A DNA stretch of 64,000 bases from Rosellinia necatrix (lineage: Eukaryota > Ascomycota > Sordariomycetes > Xylariales > Xylariaceae): the NCBI GenBank assembly GCA_021209875.1, contig JAGYVD010000010.1, forward strand, positions 434,001 to 498,000, in the 5' to 3' direction. Of this stretch, positions 40,501 through 50,677 are shown in pieces. Within the stretch, counting starts at the first letter, position 1, and each line of letters starts with the position of its first letter. The notes below the pieces were generated by a model. The model did not search any database. It was not told the origin of the DNA and saw nothing but the letters and a program-made list of their open reading frames with translations. The position numbers and the translations under genes were made by a program.

Positions 40501-40700
40501 CAGCAATTCATATTTATGGCGGCTATAAATGTCCTATAACAACCATATCCCGACTTCCAAGCCTTGACTCGCAAACCATTAGGACGCGCCAGTCTAAGTC
40601 TTGTTTGAACCTCGTCGCCGTTCAAGAGACCAGCACAGCTGCAAACAGTAAAGCAAAGTTGCGCCAAGATCCGGCTTAAAGTGTGGCCCGATTGACACAA
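37564..40700. other. 3.1-kb gene-poor stretch
   Basis: I see no supported gene. Open frames are short and lack recognisable motifs. A GAAT microsatellite occurs at 38,262-38,282. Composition is ordinary. It could contain unannotated non-coding RNA or strongly split exons that I cannot recognise. Confidence 0.5.
38262..38282. repeat. GAAT tetranucleotide microsatellite
   Basis: About five copies of GAAT, uninterrupted. Confidence 0.9.
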
Positions 40701-41305
40701 ATGACGATGGATCAGCCTCGTAAGATGAATCAACCTAACGAGATGAGTCAACCTGGCGAGATGGATCAATCCAGTGAGATGAACAAGCTTTTCAACGAGC
40801 GCTTCAATGAGATGGACAAGCGCCTAGACGAGCGCTTGAAAAAGATAGAGACGCGCCTCGACGAGCGATTGGGGGAGATAGATACGCGCCTTCAGGCATC
40901 CCTTGACAAGGTGGGCAAGAGTGTAGAGGCCATGTAAGTGAGCCTGCTTTTATGGATCCATCTTATAGAAGGGCTAACACCAACGCAGCGATTACAACTG
41001 CAGAGCACGAGGATATAACTCTCTGGTCAATCAATCACAGCTTCCTCTCCGCCCGCTGAAAAACACGACCACCGGCGCAATAGTTGAGCTTCATAAAACA
41101 TTGGGAGAATTTCTCGAACTCGACTGTGAGTTATCCTAATCGTTTCCCTTTCCCCGGTGTTTCTGACGCCCCTGGACTTTGCTGACCTAATTTCAACTTA
41201 GCGACCGATGCCAGCGCCCTTCTCGAGGCGTGGGGCAATCCGACCCCTACATCTCCACATGATGACGAGGTGGCGTTGCTGAGGTCGTTTGTCAGGATTG
41301 TTTAG
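40701..41305 (+). CDS. Small coiled-coil protein of unknown function
   Basis: Three exons: 40,701-40,933, 40,989-41,125 and 41,202-41,305. Introns are GTAAGT...GCAG (55 bp) and GTGAGT...TTAG (76 bp, with a CTGAC branch site), giving 157 residues. The N-terminus has a degenerate Met-rich repeat (DQPRKM, NQPNEM, SQPGEM, DQSSEM). A heptad-like coiled coil follows (NERFNEMDKRLDERLKKI, then ETRLDERLGEIDTRL). After a DYN...NSLV link comes a C-terminal part with LPLRPLKNTTTGAIV and LGEFLELD...ALLEAWG. This layout resembles widespread Pezizomycotina hypothetical proteins; that is from memory, with no known function. The reading frame opens after an in-frame TAA at 40,677, so the first ATG is 40,701 (40,707 is also possible). 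The stop TAG is followed directly by an in-frame 12-bp repeat. Confidence 0.75.
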
Positions 41306-41400
41306 AGCAAAGCCACGAGCAAAGCTACGAGCAAAGCCACGAGCAAAGCTACGAGCAAAGCCACGAGCAAAGCTACGAGCAAAGCTACGAGCAAAGCTAC
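41305..41400 (+). repeat. 12-bp tandem repeat, eight copies
   Basis: Unit GAGCAAAGCYAC, eight copies, starting on the last base of the coiled-coil gene's stop codon. In that gene's frame it reads Ser-Lys-Ala-Thr eight times, and the frame stays open to a TAG at 41,450. Copies alternate mainly between GCC and GCT, which suggests growth by a 24-bp unit. Confidence 0.95.
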
Positions 41401-41850
41401 AAGTAGACTAGAAAAGCTTGATTTGACGGAGAGGTTGGTCGCAATTAGTTAGTTACCTGAAGCGTAGTCAGCAATTGATCCCTTACATCTTTCAACCTCG
41501 CGCTCCCTAGGTACCTATTGCTCTTGGCTTATCGCTTGGAACTGTGCAAGTGGGTAGGGTAGGTAATACGGTGGACTCCATGTCAATTACTAGATCCGTC
41601 CATCTACAACATCGCTTTCCAATCGTTACAGGAACGACTAATTTCTCGAAGCTAGTACTTAGCTATGCATCTAAAACTGCTGACTGGGTACCTGCCCAGG
41701 TACCTAGAGTTAGGTTCCGATCGGAGCCTGGCGAGGTACGTCGATGCTCAGTATTTGCTCTATACTTGTCGGTAGGTATTGATTGTATTACTATTACCTA
41801 CTTTGTAGGTACTTCGCCATCCATACCAGATTCTTTAGTTCCAGTGCGCC

Positions 41851-42003
41851 ATGCCTTCGGGCCATGTCCTCGGGTCATATGTCCTCGCGGTTGTATCCTC
41901 GGGGCCGTGTCCTCGGGTCATACGTCTTCGGGGCCGTATCCTTGGGGCCGTGTCCTCGGGCCATATGTCCTCGGGTCATGCCCCGGGTCATGTCCTCGGG
42001 TAG
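41851..42003. repeat. Degenerate 11-16-bp minisatellite
   Basis: About eleven imperfect copies of a unit like GTCCTCGGGTCATAT, with variants GGGGCCGT and GGGCCATAT. Copies vary in length. Confidence 0.85.
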
Positions 42004-42607
42004 CGCTCTGAAGTCGTCGCCACGACACCTATCTAACTAGGCAGGTGTTGTTCCCAAGATCAATTCCACGCCCGAGCCAGACTTGAGTCAGGCTCTCGCG
42101 TCTCTGCCATATCCTGACCAGGTGCTGACTTGCGTGCCGAGATCGCTGCGCAGACGATAATCATGGCCGATGACGATGGTGATCTGGTTGCCAAATTGGG
42201 GATGGCTGGCGAGTATCGACCGTTGACGTCCTTCCCGAGAGGGGGATGATTGACAGGTCCGAAGCTCCCACCAAAACCCACCAGAGGCGCTGATCAACTC
42301 CCGCGCCTAAAGCCGTTTTAGGTAGGTCCTCGTCGCAGCTTTTACAGCGTACTCTATCCCGCTCCATCCTGCCCATGGCATGGAAGAAATAAGCTTTCCA
42401 TCCACGATCTTGGCTACTTGGCTGCAGGGCCAAGCATCTTTCCGTCTTGGCCTGGTGCCTCGATGCACGATGCCGTGTGAAGTTGAACCTCGGGCCGCAT
42501 ACGGCATATCGTCATCGGCATATCTCGCCATTAACATATATTGTCACTGACATATATTGCCATTGGGGAGGATGTCGATAAGGGCGGCATTATGCATAAG
42601 TTGCCAT

Positions 42608-42646
42608 GTCCAACGGCCGTGTCTAACGGCCGTATCCAATGGCCCT
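42608..42646. repeat. 13-bp repeat, three copies
   Basis: GTCCAACGGCCGT, GTCTAACGGCCGT and ATCCAATGGCCCT lie head to tail. Confidence 0.85.
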
Positions 42647-43007
42647 GCCGATCATACTGTGTCCGTCATCTACCTAGTGTGTAATGCGTGATACGAGTTG
42701 CGTACTATACCTAAATCATCCCACGGCGAATAGCCTGCGTGAGAAATAGGTGGTCCTCTTGACCGTGTGCCTGGTTTATTCCATCTCAGACTTACAAAGC
42801 CGCGGCTGTGGTACATTACGGGTCCTTATAATCTCATCGACATTCCCTCTTTAGCCTCGCGGATCGACAACCTGATAATCTGCGTACAGCGTCGATCGGT
42901 GAATCCCCTCTCAAACCGACGATCCCGAACTCGTGTAAGGACCAATCCTGTTGCATAGACGTCGAGATATTATTGGAATGAACCTGTCGATATACAGCCT
43001 CAAGGAG

Positions 43008-43013
43008 TATAAA
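43008..43013 (+). promoter_or_regulatory. TATA box of deuterolysin gene
   Basis: TATAAA lies 132 bp upstream of the ATG and is followed by a C/T-rich leader (about 43,018-43,095) typical of well-expressed fungal genes. Assignment is by position and sequence only. Confidence 0.55.
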
Positions 43014-43144
43014 GCTGAGCTTTCCTCGCTGCTGAACAACTTCTTTTCGTCTCATCATCTTCATCATCCATCGTCTCGTTCCTCCCCATCTTATCGTCGC
43101 CCGTAAGCCTCTCTCAAATCACGACCTATATTAAACCCTTCAAA

Positions 43145-44260
43145 ATGAAGTTCCTCGCCAGCGCCACTCTTCTCGCTTCCGTAGCAAGCGCTGCCTCTAT
43201 CAACAATGCTAAGCGCAGCTCACCTCTCGATGTGAAGATCGAGATGGTCGGCAACTCTGGCATCAAGGCTAGCATCATCAACACCGGCTCCTCCGACTTG
43301 AAGGTGTTTAAGACCGGCACCCTTCTCGACAACGCTGCCACTGAGAAAGTCAAGGTCTACCAAGGCAGTAAGTTAAACACGCTCCTACTCACATGTAGCA
43401 TGGTGCTTGTTGTGATTACGTACGAGGCTACTAACCATTTCACAGAGGACAAGGTGGGATTCTCTGGCGTTCGTCTCAGGGTCGCATCTAGCAACCTACC
43501 TGGGGCTGCCTTCCAGACCATCAAGGCAGGAAAGACTGTCTCGGCGACGTTTGATGCCGCGGAGCTGCATGATCTCAGCGCAGGAGGTGCCTATGATATC
43601 GTCTCGAAGGGCACCCTACAATATGCCGCTGCCGGCTCCAACAAGATAGAGGGCTCCATTCCGTACAGCAGCAACGTTCTGTCTGCTAAAGTGGATGGCA
43701 CCCAGGCCTCGGCAGCTTTCAAGAGTTTCCACACGAAGCGCCAGACTGTGCAGAGCGATTGTTCAGGGGACGAGCTCACGGCCACAGTCAACGCCATCAA
43801 GGGTGCCGCAGCCCTCGCTCAGGCTGCTGCCAGCGTTGCTAGCAGTGATGACGACAAGTTGAATGAGTACTTCCACAGCACATCGGTGCGCGACCAAGTC
43901 GTCGACGTTTTCAACAAGGTGGCGCAGGAGACAAGCAGCACGTCGAGCGGTGCTGCCTACTACTGTACCGACGTCTACAACAGCTGCAGCGACGGTGTTT
44001 TAGCTTACACTCTGCCGTCAGAGGACTACATTGTCAACTGCCCGATTTTCTTCAGCGATTTGCCTGCTGTGTCCAAGCAATGCCATGCCCAGGACCAGCA
44101 GTCGACTGCGCTTCACGAGACTACTCATTTGTCGGAGATCGCGGGCACGGCTGACAATGGTTATGGCTACGATGCCGCTACCGCTCTTTCCACGCAGGAT
44201 GCGTTGAACAATGCTGACACCTATGCGCTATTCGCCCAGGCCGTTTACGCAGGCTGCTAG
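43145..44260 (+). CDS. Deuterolysin (M35 neutral metalloprotease) precursor
   Basis: Two exons, 43,145-43,367 and 43,446-44,260. The 78-bp intron (GTAAGT...CACAG) is a multiple of three with no stop, so an unspliced reading would add 26 false residues. Spliced length is 345. A signal peptide (MKFLASATLLASVASA) and propeptide precede a Lys-Arg site at 172-173, leaving a mature enzyme of about 172 residues, close to known deuterolysins. HETTH (298-302) with GTADNGYGY (Asp311) forms the aspzincin zinc site: two His plus Asp. Six cysteines in the mature part match the three-disulfide fold. Deuterolysins are secreted, heat-stable proteases active on basic proteins. A TATA box and pyrimidine-rich leader lie upstream. 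It is convergent with bioDA, 365 bp away. Confidence 0.93.
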   Translation: MKFLASATLLASVASAASINNAKRSSPLDVKIEMVGNSGIKASIINTGSSDLKVFKTGTLLDNAATEKVKVYQGSKLNTLLLTCSMVLVVITYEATNHFTEDKVGFSGVRLRVASSNLPGAAFQTIKAGKTVSATFDAAELHDLSAGGAYDIVSKGTLQYAAAGSNKIEGSIPYSSNVLSAKVDGTQASAAFKSFHTKRQTVQSDCSGDELTATVNAIKGAAALAQAAASVASSDDDKLNEYFHSTSVRDQVVDVFNKVAQETSSTSSGAAYYCTDVYNSCSDGVLAYTLPSEDYIVNCPIFFSDLPAVSKQCHAQDQQSTALHETTHLSEIAGTADNGYGYDAATALSTQDALNNADTYALFAQAVYAGC

Positions 44261-44625
44261 AATGGTCAGGTGATGAGGAAGAGACTTTAACATGACTCAA
44301 TGATGAGATGATCCTTGGTTCCTTGGTATTTTTAGTTACATCTATATGTATATACCCACCACCCGCATGCACACACACGCTCATATATATATATTTATTA
44401 TATATATACAGCAATTTACATGTTACCTATGAACTCTTTTCGCCTTGGTTTAACTATAGTGCTAGCCTGTCTCACCTGGTGGGTTGGACTTCCTCCGCGC
44501 CCCTTATACTACCGCCAATACGACTCTAAATGCCTTTACTTAACTATGTCTCTATATATAGATAGGGGCATTCTCTCTATATAACATAAGTAGATCAACA
44601 AGCAGACCAACCTACCACGACGCCA
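44261..44625. other. Convergent intergenic spacer
   Basis: The shared 3' region of the deuterolysin gene and bioDA. It has an AT-rich TATATATA patch around 44,382-44,409 and no gene. Confidence 0.7.
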
Positions 44626-47266
44626 TCACAGCTCCCTAATAGCTGCCCGTAAAAAGTCGGATATCTCTCTTACTTCATCCTTCGTTGTTCCTTGGCTTCC
44701 CATGATATACAGAACGTTACCAAGCACCCTCGAGTGCACGTTCCAGGCCAACCCTTCTGCATTGTTCTGACCAGCCAGAAGTTTCTCTCGGAGGCCTTCG
44801 GCGGCCATACTCGCGTATCCGCTCCCGTCAGCCGCCTGTAGGTGAATGGCCAGCACGCTGCCGATGGCCCAGGCACCTGCTATGCTATTAGTTTGGAACG
44901 ACATCCACTCAACCAAAGGTAACGGCCAGATAGACCAAATGCACTCTCGTGCTTCGGCTACGCCCCCAGCACGAGTCGCATCGTTGGCCACTGTCCAACC
45001 CTCCGATTTCGCCCAACTCCACGCATCAGTCTTTTCCATAAATTGCAATTGCTTCAGAGATTCAATTGCCACCTGGCACCCAACGGGGTGAGCCGTGTAA
45101 CTATGGCCATGGAGCAACGCGTCTGACTTTTCTTGGCTAGCGAAGGCATTGAAAATGAGTTCGGATGCGAGAGTGACACACAGCGGAACAAGCCCGCCAG
45201 TGAGTAACTTGGCGTGAACCGATATGTCCGGCTGTACACCAAGGAAGGAGGCCGCCGTGAGTCTGCCTAGGCGGTAAAGTCCCGTAAAAACCTCGTCAAA
45301 GACAACGGGCAGTCCTCTCCACATGTTGGGGTCTTCGAGGGGACTTTGCAGTGTATCTTGGCCGAAGAGCGACGCATTCTGCCTCACAACCTCTACTAAT
45401 GTCTGCTGAAAAAGGGGGTCGCTAACGCTGGGTTAGCACTCGTTGGACATTGTCAATAAAAATGCTTAGTGCCGAAACTTACACCATAACCATGCCTCCT
45501 GCACCTAGTACTACGGGTTCTAGTATCAAGGCCCCAAACTTACGACCTTGTTCCAAGTGTCGTCGTACGGTGGAGAGTATATACCTCTCGTAGTATTTAT
45601 GCTCACCTCGAGCTATGCGCCCTCGAAGGTCAAAGACATCTGAAATATTCGAGAAACTCAAGCCTGATTCTGCCACAATCCCAGGTGGTACCTGAACCTG
45701 CCACTTTCCTGCAACACATAAGACTTGCGGGTAGTCTAACCAGACACCCTTACCTTCATACCACTCCACCTTCTCGTTATATATATTTGGCTCGGCGCAG
45801 CTCATGGCGCCGATGGTGTCGCCGTGATAGGAGCCCTTGAGTCCCAGGATATCAATCTTGGTATCGGGCGACCAGCCATACCGCACACGGGCCGCGCGCA
45901 GGGCCATCTTGACCGCGACCTCCATGCCTGTGCTCCCGTTATCGGAGAAGAAGACGCGGCTCAACCGTGGGTTCCGGACGCTCTCGAGCATCACGGTCGC
46001 CAGCTTTAGTGCCGGCTCGTGGACGGTCCCGGCGAACATCACATGCCCATAGCGACCGGCGGCGTATGCCGCAGCCATGGTTAGCGTGGAATTGCCATGA
46101 CCCAGGCCTTGTGTCCACCACGACGCAGATCCATCGAACGACGGCCGTAGTAGAGACTTGCTAGTAGGCGTTGGCGACGAGCTAGAAGCTAGAGTCTGGA
46201 AGTGGTTCCCGTGAGCGCTGTCGATAGTTACGATGTCGGGCACCTGAAGTAACTCCTGTTGTGTAAATGGATACCAAATTCTCTTGTGAGCTTGTGGCGC
46301 CATGTCCTCCAAGGCCTTGATGCGGGAGCTGTGTCGATCGTCGAGACGAGTGAGTATATCTCGTACCCCTTTCGCTCTACTCTTCTCCAGGTAGTATTTG
46401 AGCATGGATTTTTCGTCCTTATCTTTGCCATCGTCACGATTTCGAGCAGGGGGCATAGGTAAAGCTGCGACCGTAACGCCGTATCGCTCTCCAAAGTATT
46501 CTTTGAGGTACTTCGAGTTGCCGTAGCTGTCGTCCTCAAACAAGATGATGCTTTCTACGTCATACCCTCTCATCCTAAGTGACTCGAACGCGGAAATTGT
46601 AGACGATATTCCGCCTAACTTCCAGTCTCCCACGAGCACCACCGGACATCTTAGGACAGAGTACAGATCAGCTTGTGTGGTGCCGGAAGGAGCTGGAGAA
46701 TGAACGCCACCGGCGGTTTCGATAAATAGCCAGCCCGGACCAATAGATGCCCTTCGGGAGGCGAAATCGTGGACCGATTCCAGGATACGACCGTTAGACA
46801 CAACCTATGCGGGATTTTAGTTACGTCCGGCGTTTTTATTTTCTTCTACACAAGGTCTAATACATTTCCTTGGGCGGCAATATGCGGGCTCACAGCTTGG
46901 CTGTATTGGTATAAAGTCTCATATGCAACGCCTTTGGTAAACTTCCTGATATGGCTTTCAATCCCAATAGTATCAGCATGAGACCCTTCGCTTCAGACGA
47001 TCTCGGCTTCTTGTGCTTCTTCTTCTTGAAGGTTAGGATAGGATTCAAAGATGGAAAAAGGTGATGCAAGACAAACACTGGTCATCTGCCTCATCTTCCG
47101 CCCCGGTGGAGACAGGCTTTAAATACGCCGTCGACTCGTCCTTCCAGATCTGCTTCGAGGCATTGCAGAGTATTGAGGTGATAACGGTTTTCCCTACATC
47201 GGTACTGGCGCCATATATCTTATAAACGCGTAGGTTCCGCCATAGCAGGGATCCGACCGGGGACAT
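44626..47266 (-). CDS. bioDA: Bifunctional dethiobiotin synthetase / DAPA aminotransferase
   Basis: Four exons: 47,079-47,266, 46,864-46,990, 45,483-46,804 and 44,626-45,421, giving 810 residues, close to other fungal BioDA proteins. The N-terminal BioD half has P-loop GASTDVGKT (19-27), YLKPVSTGAEDEADD, SPHIAAQGN and FIETAGGVHSP. The BioA half starts near WYPFTQQ (282) and has GHGNSTLTMA, FFSDNGSTGMEVAVKMA, KGSYHGDTIGAMS, FDEVFTGLYRLGR (Asp588) and PLP Lys617 in HAKLLTGG. It converts KAPA to DAPA (normally with S-adenosylmethionine) and DAPA to dethiobiotin (ATP, CO2). Fungal relatives are thought to be mitochondrial; an Arg-containing N-terminus would allow that. It is divergent from bioF. 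The first intron (donor GTGTTT, acceptor CTGAAG) is the least certain boundary; the intron 2 donor could be GTATTA or GTGTAG. Confidence 0.93.
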
Positions 47267-47664
47267 ATTCGATATTCGATATTATCGTAATTATAAGTAA
47301 CAGCAATGAAACATCACAGAAAATTTTCACGCGAACCTATAATGTGTTTGGAAGCCATCGTAAAGGCGAGGGGAAAGCCCTAGTAGCGGATAATACGTCC
47401 TTATCCGGATAAATGCCGAACTCCCCGAAGCATGCATGGCTGTCACGTAGTGCGGAGTGAGTGGTATGGATCTGCCGAGGCACCAGTTCCGAATATATCT
47501 CGTACATGCTTCTGCACTAGGATGGGAAAATTCTACGCCGAAAGCCGTCGTTGGCAGCTGTGTTGCATATAGTTAGGAATGGAGAAATGGTGTAGGCGTT
47601 TAGATTCGAGGCTCTGCACAATGCGGTTTGTATCCTCAGGGTCAATCTTAGTCACCAACAAACC
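47267..47664. promoter_or_regulatory. Bidirectional bioDA-bioF promoter region
   Basis: 398 bp between two divergent starts of the same pathway, so co-regulation is likely. It holds CGGATAA at 47,387-47,393 and the palindrome TTATCCGGATAA at 47,401-47,412. A repeated ATTCGAT lies just upstream of the bioDA start. No classical TATA box is evident on either strand. Confidence 0.6.
47401..47412. promoter_or_regulatory. 12-bp palindrome, candidate regulator site
   Basis: TTATCCGGATAA is a perfect palindrome. A third half-site, CGGATAA, lies 13 bp to its left (start to start 19 bp). CGG half-sites are typical of fungal Zn2Cys6 regulators, but no regulator is known for this site. Confidence 0.35.
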
Positions 47665-49139
47665 ATGGTTCCCATTGTTCAGCATGGAAGCTTGGAATCG
47701 ACTCTCCAGAGGCGCTTGGCACGACGCGCATCTCAGGGTCGATTGCGGTATTTAGAGATCCCCAGATCAAATTTAGTCGACTTTTCATCGAATGACTATC
47801 TATCACTCTCACAAGATTCAGTCATCCGTAACGCCTTGATATCGCATCTAAACAATGCGGATGGGGGGCTCTCGGCCGCCCCCTTAAACCGGCGGGTGAT
47901 TGGTTCTGGAGGCTCCCGCCTACTAGATGGGAATTCAGCTTTTGTTGAACACCTCGAACATAAGATTTCTGGTTTTCACGGCTCGGAAGCGGCACTACTA
48001 TTTAATTCCGCCTATGATGCCAACGTTGGCCTCATCAGCTGCGTTCCAGAAGCGGAAGATATCATCGTATATGACAACCTCATTCATGCGAGCATTCACG
48101 ATGGGATGCGGCTGTCCCGTGCTACTCAAAAGATTCCATTCGCACATAATTCCATTGTTCAGCTAAATGCTGGACAGAGTGTGGTGCGGGGGAACGACGG
48201 CATTGATACTACGGCATCCAGAGGACGACCTCAAAGTTTGGAGTTTGCGTTGAAACAATTGATACACCATAACCAACGGGTTCGATCGGGGATATCAAAT
48301 GTGTTCATCTGTGTCGAAGCTCTCTATAGCATGGACGGCGATATGGCGCAGTTACAGTATATCTGTGATCTAGTGGAGAGTTTGCTTCCAAAAGGCAACG
48401 GCTACATTATTGTGGATGAGGCGCACTCTATTGGCCTCGTAGGGGACCGCGGCCGGGGCCTCGTCTCTGAACTTGCATTGGAAGATCGCGTGTGGGCACG
48501 TGTTGTCGGCTTTGGCAAAGCTATGGGATGTGCTGGTGGTTTGTACATCTATACACATCCATCATACTACTCTTACTGACTTCTTTGTCTTGAGCTGCAG
48601 GTGCCGTTCTCTGTTCTTCCATCGCGCGTCTCTACCTAATCAACTATGCCCGAACCCTTATATATACAACCGCAATGTCGTTTCCATCACTTGCTAGTAT
48701 AAGTGCAGCATACGATTACATGATTATCGAACCGGCCGAACAGCGTCGACAGCAACTAAGAACACTAATACAGCGTTGTCACGTTCAACTACAAGGTCTC
48801 CATGAACGCCTGAGACCGACCGCTGATATCCTTCGCTTACCCGGAAATGCATCTAGCTCCCCCATCATTCCGTTATTCACCAAATACTCTAGTAGCCTAG
48901 CTCAGCACTGCCAGGCGTCTGGGTTCATGATCCGTCCAATAGTTGCGCCGACTGTTCCCAAGGGCGAAGAAAGAGTTCGGATCTGCCTCCACGCTGGAAA
49001 TACAATTGAACAGATTGACGGGCTTTGTCAAGCCATCGAATCATGGTTAAACGATATAGAAAATAGACGCGGCGTTAGAGAGGATGATAGAGGGAGCTCG
49101 AACCAGACACTGGTAGAAATGGTCAAGGCCAGACTCTGA
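47665..49139 (+). CDS. bioF: 8-amino-7-oxononanoate (KAPA) synthase
   Basis: Two exons, 47,665-48,538 and 48,601-49,139. The 62-bp intron (GTTTGT...CTGCAG, branch site CTGAC) splits a Gly codon in FGKAMGCAGGAV. Spliced length is 470. Family motifs: VDFSSNDYLSLS, RVIGSGGSRLLDGNS, NLIHASIHDGMRLS, CVEALYSMDGDMA, IIVDEAHSIGLVGDRGRG, and PLP-binding Lys285 in GFGKAMG. It condenses pimeloyl-CoA (or pimeloyl-ACP) with alanine to KAPA, the first committed ring-building step. The C-terminus is Ala-Arg-Leu, fitting the peroxisomal PTS1 consensus; BioF is peroxisomal in some Aspergillus species, so the same is likely here. About 35 hydrophilic residues precede it. It is divergent from bioDA and tail to tail with bioB. 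Confidence 0.93.
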
Positions 49140-49182
49140 AAATATAGATCGAGGAACTCTGGGTCTGCCCATGTATTAGGAC

Positions 49183-49540
49183 ATCTACATCACCAACAGG
49201 GCACACCGCGCAGTATAAATAGCATGTATTCTAAGGGGGAGCGTGAGCCTAATATAGGTCGCTTTTAGTACGAAGCCGCAGCTAAAAGTGTAGCAAACGT
49301 ATGCTTATTTTTTAGCGTTAAATTTAATATGTAGTCGGGCTTAAAAAGCTAGCCGGAAAAATATTTTATATTATATATATTATTTATTAATTAAAAAAAA
49401 CTTAATTTTTTTTTAGTGGCCTGTTGTTATTAAATAATAAATAAAATAAATTTAAAGCTATTTTAAGCTTAATATGTTTAAAAATTAAAGTTATAAAAAA
49501 AAATTAAATAATAAAGCTTTAATTTTAATAAAATTTAATT
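49183..49540. repeat. Tandem duplication of bioF 3' spacer, unit 1
   Basis: This 358-bp unit starts 44 bp past the bioF stop. Its left half (to about 49,370) has near-normal composition, and its right half (49,444-49,540) is AT-converted. The left half matches 49,541-49,727. The right half matches the intact 3' flank of bioB at 63,211-63,312. In both alignments nearly every difference is C-to-T or G-to-A toward the inner copy. Confidence 0.75.
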
Positions 49541-49727
49541 ATTTATATTATTAATAAAATATATTATATAATATAAATAATATATATTTTAAAAAAACGT
49601 AAGCTTAATATAAGTTGTTTTTAATATAAAACTATAATTAAAAATATAATAAATATATGTTTATTTTTAATATTAAATTTAATATATAATTAAATTTAAA
49701 AACTAGCTAAAAAATATTTAAATTTAT
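49541..49727. repeat. Tandem duplication unit 2, left part (RIP-mutated)
   Basis: An AT-converted copy of 49,183-49,370, in register from the start (ATTTATATTATTAATAAAA against ATCTACATCACCAACAGGG) to about 49,727, with a 2-bp deletion. The match then stops, where inserted AT-rich DNA seems to begin. Confidence 0.75.
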
Positions 49728-50637
49728 ATTTTAAATATTTATTTTATTTATAAATAAAATAATAAAAATTAAAAAATATAATTAATTTATAAAATAAAAA
49801 AGTTAAAAATATATAATTAAATATAATTAAATAAATTTTTAAATAAAGCTAGCTAAATAAAATAAAAATATAATTAAATTTATAAATAAAAGCTTTTTTT
49901 TAGCTTTTATAATTTTTTTAATAAATATAATAATATAATATAAATTTGTTTTAAATTTAAAATATTAATAATATATTAACGCCTGGTTTTTAATAAATAA
50001 TAATATTTTTAATTTTAAATAAAAACGCGTTAATTTATTATTAACTTTTAGCCTGCTATTATTAAAATTATATAATAAAAATAAATTTATTAATAAATTT
50101 TTTAAATTTAATATTAATTTATTATAAATTAAAAGCTTGTTATAATAATTAAACGTTAAATTTATTATATTTATTATATATTTTATATTATAAAAATTAA
50201 TAGTTATAATTTAAAACAAATTTAATATTAATTTATATAAAATATAAACGTTTTTATATAAATAATATTAATATATAAATTTTTAATATATATATTATAT
50301 AAAAGCTTAAAAAAAACCGTTTAAATAAATGTTTTAATATAAATTATTAAAACTAATATATAATAAATTTAATATTAATTTATTATTAAATTAATATAAA
50401 CAATATAAAAATTAAAAATAATAAGATTTATTTATATAAGCTTAAGCGGCCGCCTGTTATAATTATATTGTATTAAATATTTATAAAATGTTTTAAAACG
50501 TTAAAAATAAAAATCTGTTGTAAATTTATAATAAATTTAATATTAATTATAAAGTTTTATTATATAAAACTATTAATAAAATTTAAAATTAAAGTTTAAA
50601 ACAAAAACAAATTAAAAAACTGCTGTAATAAAAGCTT

Positions 50638-50677
<40 letters not shown>

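Larger units (their letters stand above)
41401..43144. other. Intergenic with minisatellites, no supported gene
   Basis: It contains two degenerate GC-rich minisatellites (41,851-42,003 and 42,608-42,646) and the promoter of the downstream protease. Several short open frames lie on the minus strand at 42,060-42,537, but I recognise none. Confidence 0.5.

Noticed and set aside
42060..42537. Possible gene relic, including a plus-strand run containing ADLRAEIAAQ and MADDDGDLVAKLG near 42,117-42,241
   Set aside because: It looks mildly protein-like, but it is short, preceded by an in-frame stop, and matches no family I know.
43368..43445. Unspliced 371-residue reading of the deuterolysin gene
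   Set aside because: The segment has consensus GTAAGT and CACAG ends, and removing it restores the family's propeptide sequence.
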